Shown here one piece after another: positions 7,864 to 18,051 of a DNA stretch of 22,500 nt (its first letter is position 1; every line of letters starts with the position of its first letter). The notes under the pieces are model-generated. The model was not told where the DNA came from. It made no database searches and worked only from the letters and a program-made list of their open reading frames with translations. Origin of the DNA: Chromera velia. Taxonomy: Eukaryota > Sar > Chromeraceae. A program made the position numbers and the translations under genes. The stretch covers positions 1-22,500 of the forward strand of contig JAHBMJ010005937.1 of assembly GCA_018398765.1 (NCBI GenBank). Direction: 5' to 3'.

Positions 7864-10800
7864 ATGACAGCTCTCCCTCAATCTATGAACGGAAGGGCGG
7901 CCAACAGTGGATTTGGTCGATTTCCGACCGGCGCTTACGCCCAGCAGCACATAGAGGCGGCCCTGTCACCACGTCGGACTTCCCAATTGCCTCACTATCG
8001 GCCACCCGGAGTTGCTGGAGCGTTCGTGGGCGCAACACCTGTCAGTTGGATATTTCTTCAGCCAGTCTCCCCACTTCCACCCTGTCTTCACGTATGCAGA
8101 CCTCCAGGGTTTTGTGCTTTCGTATGGCATATTCATTGATCTGTGCAGCCTGGACCTCCACCGGCTACGCAAGTAAGCGTGCCCAACTTGCGACTTCTCG
8201 CTTACCGGAGTCATATCCCAGTGTCCCCCTCCACTCCAACGTCCTCCACCACATTCGACCCACGCACCGTCCTTGACGCGGGCACGCTAGCCTGGAACGG
8301 GCGACCAAAGGATCTGGATACGGGCCAACTGACGATGATGGTTGAGACGGCAGACGCTTCGACTGGCCAGTGCCCCGTTTGTCTTGACGATCTTTCAGAG
8401 TCCCCAGAGACGGAGAAGGAGGTTTTACAGAGACTGGGGGCCGCGGGGTGGTCCCGGTTTGGTGCGGCTTCACGATTGATCAACTGTTCCCACACCTTGC
8501 ACACCTACTGCCTCTGGAGGTGCGTAAATGCCAACCTACCCGACTCTCCTTTCAGTTTCTCTGTATGCTCGGTTCTTCATTCAACTCTTCCTGTTCTGTG
8601 TGCCTTTTTTTCATGTACACCTTTGTGGCGTTTGCTTCCTCGTTCCTGCATGTGCGGATTTGCAGAAACAGCCCTCTTGAGTGCGTGTGTCTGTTGCAGA
8701 ATTTTCGTGCCGACAATGACAGAGCCATCGACATCAAATCTTTCAAATGTACAAACCCATGCAGGTGTGTGGAGACCTCCCCTCTTGGTTTTTCGTGCCC
8801 CTGTTGCAAAAAAGTGCAAATCCGGGGCCAGGGGAAACAGCCCCCTGGGACGATGAATTGGGTGATCTTCAAAGAAAAAGTGAAGCCCATTCCTGGCTAC
8901 ACAGAGAGCCCGACAGTTTTTATTACTTACAATTTCCCCGGCACAGCTGCACCCATTCCGCACCGTCCTTGCACGGCCTACGGCTGGTTTCCCCTGACGG
9001 AGACGGAGGGACGGCCCCTGTTGCGACTTCTGAAGGAGGCATTTCTAGACGGGTATACGTTCAAGATCGGAGAGAACGCGATCGTGCTGTGGAATGGAAT
9101 CAGTCACAAGACCCGACAGATAGGAGGTGGGTCGGTCCGATGCACGAATTTGTGGTGGTTCAGTTTGTATGCTTGCCCGCCGTCCTCTGTGCCCCCTTGT
9201 ACTGCCTTAACTTTCTCGCTCTGTATCCAATCTGTGTACATGTCCGCCTCTCCCTCTCACTGTTTGTGTTGACGTTTGCGTGGAGCGGAGAGATGGTGCA
9301 TGCTAAGACAAGGAAAAGAGCGTGTCTCTTTCTCCTTTGCGTCCAGCAGTTCATTTTCTTTGCCTCTTTCAGTTTGTGAGCGTGCGCGTTAATGTGTGCG
9401 TGTGGCTGCAGGTGGTGAGTTCGGAGGGTGGCCAGATGAAACTTACTTCGAGACGGTGTTTTCCCAGCTAGCCTCGAAAGGCTTCATGCTTTCCGATGAG
9501 GAAACTCGGAGAATCACCGTGAGAGTTCCGCAGTCGTCTTCTGCCGGTGCAGTGTGCTCACCATCTTTTCCCAGGTAAATTGCCGCAGTGAATCCGTACG
9601 GGGTTGCTTGCTGGGCGATTGGTGGTGGGGCTCTCTTCTTTCCCTCTTCCTCTCTTTGATTCTGGAGTGTGTTCTTGCAGTGAGTGTCAGGAGATCTCCT
9701 CACCTTCACCCCCTTCCTTCAGCTCGTGTGGGTATTGATAATGTTGACGATACCATTCTCACTGTACGTCCTCCTTTCAGCTGTGCAAAAGCAAGTGTCG
9801 CACTCGCTGGAGGTGCGCGGAGCTCGTCTGCAACCGGAGGAAGAAGAGCAATAGACGGAGGGGGGGAAGAGGCTGCATTCAAGTCCCTTTCTTCCGCTTC
9901 TGCTTCTGCTGCACCACCTACGGCTGCAGTAACAAGAAGTGACAGGAGAGTCCGGCAGAGAGGAAAGAGTCAGAATGACAAGCCGAGGCTAGTGCTAAGC
10001 GGTCCGAGGGGGCAGGAAGGGGTCGGTTTCAGCACTATGGAGACCAAAAAGAAGAAGAGACGTTCTGACGATGCTGGGGCATTGGGAGGAGCGAGCTCGC
10101 CCTCACGAGGTCTCGGTGGAGGTGTTTCTCGCCTTTTGGAGTCTATGCAGGTAGGTGGGTAGGTCGGTCCACGACAAAGTCGGTCAAGCTGGAGGATTGA
10201 GTCCAGGCCTACGGAGAGAGAAGGTTGCTCCGCTGACTTACTTGGTTTATTTCGAGCCTGTGGGCCCGCATTTGCCCCATGCATATGCCTATCTATATGC
10301 TTCTCCGTCTGTATACGTCGAGAGTTGCAAGAACCTGGGCAGGCTGACAGGTGCTTCACCACATCCGGGTTCGGCAGAATCCATTTTTTTGCGTAAGAGC
10401 GTCTTTTTCTCCCCCGCTTCGTAAGTCTTGGTGTCGAAAAGAATGCAAAAAGCATGGAGTCTGTTGCGTGTTTTTTGGCCTATTCTGCTTGTCTGCATGC
10501 GTTGAAATGTGCTGCCGACTTCACCCGCCCTGTGGTAACATAGCTCTGCAAGTGTGCGCCAGTGGTAAAGCCCTCGTGGCAGCGCCTCCCTTCAGTCACG
10601 CACGGCCTTACTGAAAATTGGGTGAACCTTCGTTTCAGAAGCCAATCTCTCTTTACCATGTGTTTGGGGATCTATAAATGACTGTGCTTGCAGGCGTCTT
10701 TAAAAGCACCCAGGGAAGACTCGGGTCTCTCAGCCTCTCCCTCCCCGACTTCCTCTTCGCCAGATTCTTCCTCAAGTGTCTCCGTCCTCGTCTCCCCCTC

Positions 10801-11946
10801 CCCGGTTCCCTCCGGGGACGTACCCTTGTCGCCCTCCAGGGGCTCGGCAGACTCTGCCACCCCTCCCAGGCTCTCAAACGAGCAAAGACCGACCCAGACA
10901 CGGACCCCTGCAGCAACCGTGTGTGCCTCCAGCCCCCCTGCACCTTCCTCTCGCCTGCTCCCTCCACGCCATCCGAACAAGGAGACAAAGAAAAAGAAAA
11001 AAGTCGCCGTCACTTTGCGCAGGCAACAACAGCAGCCGCAGCAGCAGGGGAGAGTGTCAAAGGAAACGGGTGGGACCCGCACGACTCAGAAGACGTCTCT
11101 GCTTGTTGAAGGTGCTGTTCCCTCAAAGCGTCAGACGAGCCTTTCCACCAGCAGCGTTACCGTCTCGGCCTCTCGATCCATTAGCAGCAGTGACACAAAT
11201 ACCAAGCGGGGGGGGGGCGGCGGCTCCTCGACGCAAACTAGCACAGCTGCTGGAAGAAGACAGGTCGTGCAGAAACAGCAACATCAGCAGGTGTCGATGG
11301 GAGGATCAGTAGCCCCCCTCATCGTCCAGCTGCGGCACACCGAGCAGGAACAGCGGGCCAGGGGAGGACCAACGACAAATGTCGCCTCCTCATCAAGAGA
11401 AAGCAAGGAAGGCACCTTCATCGCGTCTTTAGCAGGGGGTGGGCGCTCGTTGGATGCGTCATCTGCGTATTCACCCCAGACCATGTCATTGCATTCTGTT
11501 CTTCAGCCGAAGAAGAACAGAGAGAGAGAGGCCGGCAGCAGGGCTTTGAAAGGTCCCTCCCCGTCCTCTGGTAGTGTGCTTCCACGGCAGCCGGCGGAGA
11601 ATGGGGGGCGTCCTGGAAGGGAGGAAAGAGACGAGGGAAAATCCCTGCAGTTGCTGAGTGGTTTGGAGCCCACCGACCCATCTGGAAAAGAGGCAAGCGC
11701 AGAGAGAGGAAGCATTCCTGACGTCCCTACAGTGCCAGTGGGTGCAGGAGGTAGCAAAGGTTCCAAAAGAACGAAGGAAAGTCTTCAAGGAAGACCATCC
11801 CTGTCGTCGAAACAGCCAGAAAAAGATATCAGCAGAGAGGAAGGGGGGGATCGACAGCAGCCGGAATGCCCCGTCGATGTCAAAATCCGGCCTGAAATGC
11901 AGACAGTTGTCCCAGGGCACAGCAGGGTCAGTTTGGATCTCAGAGA

Positions 11947-12001
<55 letters not shown>

Positions 12002-13409
12002 CGTGCGTTCGTGCCTACTGCGAGAGGAGACGACAAAGAGAGATAGACCGCGGACCTATGGAAATCATGCAGCGGTGGCGATGGACGTATTTAGTAATTT
12101 ACACTTCTCAGCCGAGTAAATTTTCTTCGACTCCTCCAGACTTTGCATTTGCTCACCGCTCTTTGCGAGCGTGGCTGCTGGCCCATTTTTTCTTTTGTAA
12201 ATGGTTTTCAACCCGTACGGATCGGAACAGCATCTCTTCGCAGTAGCGCAATACTCACTCATACACATGCATGAATATTTCTGTTTGCTGTTTTCGTTTG
12301 AAAGGTCCACGTTTCGAGTGCGAAGCCTTGTACGAATTGTTCTCTCTCACACACACACTCTCCCCTCCCGCCCCCCCCTCCCTCTGTGTGTGTGCGCGTT
12401 TTTGTGCATGCAGGCCGTGCATCACCACCCAGCCTTTCCACCTCGACCTGAGACTGCCCGTCCGTCTGCAGCCCTCAGATTGGTTCCTTCGCAGCTCGGC
12501 ACCCCTATGCAGCAGCAGCAGCAGCAGCCACCACACGGGGCTTTCGGCACCAACGGACCGCGCCCGTCGGCACTCTCTGTTTTGCCCCCACGGCCTTTTC
12601 CTCACCAACCGGCAGCCTCAGTGCAACTGCCGCCGCCGCAGCAGACGGCAGCAGTCTGGGCTGCGGTTCCGGATTCTCAATCTGTTTTTCATCCAGGCGC
12701 AGGGCTCTTTGGCCAGCAGGGTGTGACAAGAACACAGCAGCAACACCATTTGCATATGCAGTCAGATTTGCGGCCGTCTGTTTCTTCAGGATTCTCCTCC
12801 CACTTCGTCTTCTCTGTTCCCCCCCCTGGAACTGCACAGAACCATGTATCGATTGGCAGCACCAGTGAATCCTCGCAACGAGGAGCTGCCGTCCCTGCAT
12901 CCTCTTCCCACTGGCGTCATGCCGTAGCACAATCGCCTCCTGAAGGCGCGTCTCCGCAGCCCTACGTACAACGCAGCGGCATACGCCCTCTCGTTCGGGG
13001 AGCCACTGGCCGTCCTGTGGCGCTTCCCGCGGCGGCAGTGGACCCGTGTGGGGTCCCTCCCCGCCAGCAACAGCCGCCTTCTGCATACTCGCAGAAAAGT
13101 GGTATTCTTCCTCAACAGTGCAATGGGGGCTTCCCTGCTGCTACCTCCTCTTTTAATGCTGTTGAAAGTCACCCATCTGCATCTGCTGTACGTGAGGGGG
13201 GGGTCAATGGCTCTTCTGTTGTTGTGGGACAGGTGCAACGGGGACTTGGGGTGGGTGGGTGGGTTGAATGTTCACAGCAGCACCATGTCATGGTGTCAAA
13301 GTCACACAGACGAGTCCAGAGCCTGGGAGGGGGCCCTTCTCTCGGCAGCGGCGGGATTCCTGGGGCTGCGGCGACCTCTCCCTCTCTGTTCGCATATCAA
13401 ATGCCGTGA
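7864..13409 (+). CDS. Deltex-family E3 ubiquitin ligase (RING + Deltex C-terminal domain) with long low-complexity tail
   Basis: Eight exons join in phase to 1273 aa: 7864-8040, 8149-8519, 8666-9126, 9412-9574, 9681-9731, 9781-10150, 10694-11926, 12414-13409 (TGA). Deltex proteins ubiquitinate targets through a RING followed by a DTC domain. The N-terminus is proline/serine-rich. The RING has Cys134-x2-Cys137 (CPVCLDDL), Cys172, His174, His177 and Cys180 (CSHTLHTYC), and Cys227/Cys230 (CPCCKKVQ). The DTC spans about 240-391: QPPGTMNW, ITYNFPG, RLLKEAF, SHKT (330-332), GGWPDETY. Animal Deltex residues that bind or transfer ADP-ribose are replaced: Ser329 for the first His of HHKT, Gly341 for the His of GHGYPD, Gln355 for the catalytic Glu; the serine-bearing loop is shortened. 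Residues 392-1273 are Ser/Pro/Gln-rich with lysine clusters near 494 and 627 (possible nuclear signals) and a CAG6 tract. DTC is normally C-terminal, so this tail is unusual. Splicing is predicted from sequence only. Confidence 0.85.
8371..8810 (+). other. RING finger region of the Deltex-like protein (split by an intron)
   Basis: The zinc ligands are split across two exons. CPVC and CSHTLHTYC lie before the donor at 8520; CPCC lies in the exon starting at 8666. The acceptor at 8665 was chosen over the TGCAG at 8699. Only the former keeps the phase (AG|A) and leads into the frame encoding SFKCTNP...SCPCC and the DTC. Use of the later acceptor would put the RING end and the DTC in different frames. 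Confidence 0.7.
11947..12008 (+). repeat. compound (CT)n(GT)n microsatellite in intron 7 of the Deltex-like gene
   Basis: About 11 CT units pass directly into about 14 GT units and a short GCGT run, starting 20 bases after the gtcagt donor at 11927. It is intronic; the next acceptor is at 12412-12413. Alternating GT tracts can adopt Z-DNA and are length-polymorphic. Confidence 0.9.
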
Positions 13410-14488
13410 CGATAAAGTCCGGCCGTTCAGGTAGGCAGGCAAGTGAAAAGCCGAGACAATTGAGCCAGCTATGAAGTGAGAGAAGGCAAGAGCAATACAT
13501 GCGTCAGTGCATCCCTCTGGAGCAGTGCTTTTCTTCCCTCCCTTCTTCGTGAGTGCGGTGTGGCTGGCCTAAGTGTCACACAGACTGACCTGTCATACTG
13601 CAAATCGGCTTGTACGTTTTGCTCTCTCCTGCTTTTGTTCCTTTGCTGTGTAAGAGTGCGCGTATACACGCACAGTACCGCGTCTAGCACGTAAGCAGAC
13701 CTTTGTTGAGAAGATGAGGTCAGGAGTGGGTGAGCAAGGAGTTTTTGTGTGTCACTTTGAGACCTCGAAATTGTCATGAATTTGCCTCTGCTGCCTTCCT
13801 GCCCAACAGGATTGGCAAGAGTGTTCCCACTCGATCTTTGCCGCTCTTCTTCATCCGGCTTTCCCCGTCATATTAATATTCCTACGCATGTCGACGCATG
13901 TCTTCCGACTCAATCGGTTTTTTCCGGACTGGGAGGTGTGGAGATCGTATTTTAACTTCCTGACTCTATCCTGACTACCAGTGCAAGATGGCCGTTTTTC
14001 TTTCCTCGTCCGGGGTCGTCCCCCGTCACTGGGAAAATGACGAAAGGGGTCCCAGCCGTCCACTTGCCTTCTGTTTCCTCTTTGTATGCAGCAAGGCGGC
14101 CGTCGGTTGAGCAATTCATTAACGGGCAGGCTGGCAAATATAGTGGGTTGACACGTCTATCGATAGAACAACATTTCCTGACCTTCATCTTTCGACTCCT
14201 ATTTTTGTCCATCCACCTAAGTTAGTTGCCAAATGTTGCCGAGTGAGGGTCCATCATTAACAATCTGCCTTGCATGTCGTGACTTGCCGAAGTTCCAGGG
14301 TATGGAAAGTGGGTTAGGTTAGGTATTGAGGCTGTAGGTTTTGGTTTCAGTAGGTTAAACAAAGTTTTTCAAGTTAAACCAGGTTTCGCTTCCATGAGGG
14401 GGTCTGGGGGAGCGCAGCCCCCCCGGATAGTAGACTAGTAGGAGTGAGCCTCTAGGTCAAGGGATAGCACACTCTATCCAGTCGGAAA
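13410..14488. other. region downstream of the Deltex-like gene, no gene recognised
   Basis: Reading frames on both strands are short and show no domain, signal peptide or matching splice phases. No canonical AATAAA follows the Deltex stop closely. The last 250 bases (about 14230-14480) change in character, with repeats of GTTAGGTTAGG type near 14312 and a GGGGGAGCGCAGCCCCC hairpin-like string near 14405. This may be the noncoding end of the BED-finger transposon that follows. Confidence 0.4.
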
Positions 14489-14833
14489 TCAGCATCGATC
14501 GTCGCCCCTAAAACCCCGAGGAAGGGATATCCTGAAGGGTCTGTCTCTGTTCCACGGCTTCGCAGGAAGCCTGGTTACTGCGTTGATCTTCGGCTGGCTC
14601 TCATCTGCCCCCCCTCCTTTGATCAGACGCTCCAAAAAGTTTTTGAAAGCTTCTGTACCTTTAGATTTGAAATCAGTGCACTTTTGGAGGTGCCTTGTGA
14701 GATTGCAGGTCCCCCCACTTTTTTTCTGATTCTGCCCGCACCATCGGCATTTGTGTTTTCCTAGATCTTGAAGTTCTTTGTTTTCATTAAACGGCACCCA
14801 GCCGTTTAAGAGGTCGGGTCTCGGGGGCGCAGG
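14489..14833 (-). pseudogene. BED-type zinc finger fragment, probable hAT-like transposase remnant
   Basis: The minus-strand frame is open from a TAG at 14836-14834 down to TGA at 14489. It has no ATG ahead of the zinc finger, so it is an exon or a truncated copy. It encodes KHKCRWCGQ (Cys-x2-Cys), then GTCNLTRHLQKC with the His and final Cys of a BED finger (C2HC form). BED fingers bind DNA and sit at the N-terminus of many hAT transposases and a few domesticated host proteins. No DDE core or dimerisation domain follows within the window, so only the DNA-binding module is preserved. A MITE with unrelated-looking ends lies just beyond, at 15018-15363. Confidence 0.6.
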
Positions 14834-15017
14834 CTAACTGGAATCTTTCGGTTTCAAGTGGCTTTCCTTGATTTCTAAAAAATGACTGTTGGAGTTCAAC
14901 TGTAAGGCGACCACAGGAGCCCCTATGCACCTTCAGTTCCGCTTTGACTGCGGTCTCAAACATTTTATTTGGAGAACAATAAACAAGGGAGAGCCTGAAA
15001 CTAAAACATCACTGGGT

Positions 15018-15363
15018 TAACTCGAGAACGTTTTGCTGCTGAGTCACATATCAAATATTTGAGGTTAAAGCTCAAATCAAATCAAATTAAATATAATCAA
15101 ATCAAACACTGGCATGGTCACTACTTTTACATAATGATTATCAATGTTATTAGTGGAGATTGACATAGGGCGGAACATATCAATCAATCAATCAATCAAT
15201 CGATAATCATTATCGACTACAGCCTAAAATGCATAATGATTATCAATAAAAAATCATTTTTTCTAATAATCATTATTGATTTTAGGTTAAAGTAAGTAAT
15301 GATTATGAATGTTAATCTCTACTAATAACATTGATAATCATTATGCATAACGTTCTCGAGTTA
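15018..15363. mobile_element. MITE / foldback-type element with 15-bp perfect terminal inverted repeats
   Basis: The termini are TAACTCGAGAACGTT at 15018-15032 and its exact reverse complement at 15349-15363. Inside, 15130-15154 pairs perfectly over 25 bp with 15321-15345, and pairing continues imperfectly. The right arm has 3 nt between the terminal and inner repeats, whereas the left arm has 97 nt, so about 94 nt appear to have been inserted on the left (or lost on the right). The centre is AT-rich with repeated TAATGATTATCA-type words and a (CAAT)n run. There is no coding capacity. The flanks offer at most a short TA-like target duplication. Confidence 0.75.
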
Positions 15364-15699
15364 CTAGAAAGAATGGACTTCTATCTTGAGGGTAATGATT
15401 TTGTTGTCAATGATTATGGAAGCTGCTGATCATTCTCAAGCGAGAGCTGCAAGCTCAGCCCACTGCCAGTGGCCTGCCAGTCGCAGCTCTTCTCGAAAGC
15501 CATGCATGCCATTGGGTCCACATGATAATGCATGGCAGCATTGGCAGGTGCATAGAACACAAAGTCAGCAAAGACATGAAAGAATGCGATTATTGTTTCT
15601 ATGTGTGAAACACCATTGGGGCGGGGAAAGAAAACTGCGGGGAATGAATTGAATTCTGTGGGATTGCAGACAGAAAAAGAGAAGAGATATGATAATCAT

Positions 15700-15740
15700 C
15701 GTCCTTCATTCACTTATTCATTCATTCATTCATTCATTTT
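15700..15740 (+). repeat. (ATTC)n microsatellite
   Basis: A short run of ATTC units with one interruption. It lies in a region (15364-15984) where no gene was recognised; a plus-strand reading frame at 15386-15652 has no supporting features. Confidence 0.75.
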
Positions 15741-15840
15741 GATAGAGACCTTGAAAACCGAGAGCAATTGTACAGAGAGATCAGTTCGGGGTGCATGGAT
15801 CGAAAATGAGAGCAGGTCATGTGCCAGTATAGACTCTTGA

Positions 15841-15978
15841 CTTGAAGGAAAAAAGGAAGGAGGAAAGAGCGAAAGGTAGGAGGGGGGTAAGGAGGGGGGA
15901 CATCAAGGAAGATAGATTCTGGAAGGAGGGAAGGAAGGAAGGAGGCGGGAGGAAGGAAAGAGGGAGGAACGGAAAGAC
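15841..15978 (+). repeat. purine-rich GGAA/GGAGG low-complexity tract
   Basis: About 135 bases are almost entirely A and G with GGAAGGAAGG units. The tract ends at the TGACTGACTG that, read on the minus strand, forms the gtcagtcag donor-like sequence after the 16-17 kb gene. Confidence 0.8.
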
Positions 15979-15986
15979 TGACTGAC

Positions 15987-17339
15987 TCTTTGAGCTCGCG
16001 AAAGTCTCCGAAGAACTCTAACTCGTCACGCTGCTCAAAGATCTTCAGAGTGTCCAGAAAACCCTTGGCATTCTTGTTGGCCTTGTAGTCGACCAGACCA
16101 GATGGGATATCGTTCTTGAAGGTCTGCTAAAAGACGCCGTGGATGACGTTGAACAGACGAGTCAGCATGTTGTTGTTGTCTACAGTGGTCTTCAGCCCCA
16201 CTGCCTGCATAATGTAGGATTCGAGGATTTTCCATCTCCCCTCCTTGCCGTTCCCACGCTGGAAGGCCCAGGGTTCCTCGAGGCACTCTCTCACCAGTCG
16301 CCCCCCCGAAAAGAAGGCGGGATCTGCCCTCATCACATCACCCCTGCACAGAAAGAGGGAGAGCAAAGACTCTTCATCACTAAGTCTCATCAAGCCCAGC
16401 ATGCACCATGATTGGTTGTGCCGCTGTGTTGTCTCCAGTGAAATAATGATTATTCAGTCGAATCATCATTATTTCAACCTGTGAAAATGATTACCGGAGG
16501 TGAAGATGATACAAAAGAGAGGAAAAACAAAGGAAGCAAGTCAGAAAGCGATGACTGAAAGACCGTTCTGCCCACCTTGTCATTAAGAAGAAGAGGTTTC
16601 TCATCTCAAGTGCATCCTTCCTCTCTGCAACTTCCTCCATATATTTGCTGAAACGCTGGGATGCCTCGTTGGGTCCTCGCTGGCGTCTTCTCAGGAGGTT
16701 CAAGTTCTGTTTTGCCTGGACGGCGGATGTGGGTGGGGGCTCTGAAGGAGACGAGACTGCGGATGCAGACGACGGGGGAGTAACAGCAGTCACCGACAGA
16801 GGCACTTTTTGGATATCTACGGGGCGAGGTTCTCGAAGGATTGCATGCATTCTGTTCTCCATCTTCTCTACAAAGTGAGTCTCGAAGTCTGTCAAACGCA
16901 CGTTGAGAAGGTCTACGAGCAGATGACGGTGCTTCCCCACCTTCTTTCTCCACTTCTTTTCTCTCTCTGAACGGTAGTGACCAACAAAGAAACCAGGCTT
17001 GGGTTTGGTGTTTTCTTTTTCGGACTCATCACTGTCTGACGTCTGTGTATCTTTTTTCTCCTTTCTCTTCTTATTCTTCTCTTTCCCTCTGTCACGGTCA
17101 CCCTTCCCTGCACGCGTTTCTGCTTTCTCTCTCTTCGTAGGATCTCCTTCCTTGGCATCTGTGACCTTCTCTTTCTTTTGGCTTTTCTTTGAGGCAGGGT
17201 TCGACACTCGAATTCGTTCTTTCTCTCCGTCTCCCCCGGGCCTATCATCTCCATCGAGAACTGAGACAACGGACAAGCCCGAGTCTGAAGCGTTTCGCTT
17301 CAGCTTGCCTCGTCTACGTCCCTCTTCTTGTGTAGACAT
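15987..17339 (-). CDS. hypothetical lysine-rich protein, two exons, in-frame TAG near the 3' end
   Basis: Family not recognised. Exon 1 runs 17339-16576, from ATG (MSTQEEGRRRG) to ACA AG|gtgggc. Exon 2 starts at 16343 after gtgcag, and the phase (AG|G) matches. The first stop is TAG at 16129-16127, giving 326 aa. The same frame remains open beyond it for about 45 codons (QTFKNDIPSGLVDY, GFLDTLKIFEQRDELEFF) up to a gtcagtcag donor-like site at 15986. So the TAG may be read through, be removed by splicing, or mark a broken gene. The N-terminal third is lysine/arginine/glutamate/serine-rich, like nuclear or nucleolar proteins. A folded segment follows (GFFVGHYRSEREKKWRKK ...), then a Ser/Pro linker and a C-terminal helical region. 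The ORF is open upstream of 17339 to 17438, so a farther start is possible. Function unknown. Confidence 0.55.
16439..16476. repeat. intronic hairpin with TAATGATTAT-type words
   Basis: TGAAATAATGAT (16439-16450) and its reverse complement (16465-16476) flank a 14-nt loop that itself contains ATTC/GAAT pairing. It lies inside the intron of the minus-strand lysine-rich gene. The AATAATGATTAT words resemble those of the MITE at 15018-15363. Confidence 0.7.
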
Positions 17340-17439
17340 TGCAGCAACAAGCTCCTGGAAACAGGAACAGCGAGCGGAATGGAACGGAACAACGCAGAAC
17401 AACAAACCTGTGTCAATGAACAATGGTGCAACAGTCAAT

Positions 17440-18051
17440 CAGACGGACGGATAAGCACCTAGATATCAACTGCAACTCTGCACGACCTCTCTGACAGTTC
17501 TCAGTAGAATTTTGTAGTCTCTGTCTTTTTCACTATGGCTGAGCTCTTGTCATCCTTCTTTCTCCACGGCCAGACTCGGTCGACCGGACGTTCACAGTAA
17601 AAGTGAAAGTTGACCATCACCGTCAACTTTTTTTTTTTGCAGTGAGTGAGTGGCTATTCCGCGCTCGGCTGGCCGGGCCGGCCGGGCTGTGGGCCACACG
17701 CGGTCCCGGCGCGGGATCTTGCCGCGACATGCAGTCACCCCGTCTACGCAACACGATGCAACATGCAGTGATGGTGAAGAAGCCTAACTTGAAGCAACGA
17801 ACAGCCATCGAACTTCACGTCAAATGTCGCAGCTGCAAGTGAGGTTCGATCTGAGGTCCGATTCATCTCTACTGTACTGCAGTTGGAGATCCTGCATCCC
17901 CTGAGAATCAAAGATAATTATCCATGGCGCCAGCTGTTGCGTTGCAGAATTCCAAAGTGGGCATCAAAGGTTCAGAGTCCGTCTCTGTTTTCAATATACT
18001 GTTTGTGTCAAGATCCTTGGCTGTACACGTGTCTGCTGGACGTGTCTGCAA
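17440..18051. other. region upstream of the Plavaka-like transposase, no gene recognised
   Basis: It holds a 9-bp-stem hairpin followed by a T run (17606-17638) and a GC-rich patch (about 17660-17735). CACTATGG at about 17531 could be a CACTA-type end of the following element, but no partner was found. Reading frames at 17603-17842 and 17924-18127 lack support. Confidence 0.35.

Noticed and set aside
8691-8700. Alternative TGCAG acceptor at 8699 for the third Deltex-like exon
   Set aside because: It breaks the phase set by the donor at 8520; the acceptor at 8665 keeps phase and leads into the RING end and DTC.
15386-15840. Plus-strand reading frames downstream of the MITE
   Set aside because: No motif; one ends in the ATTC microsatellite and neither joins a neighbouring exon in phase.
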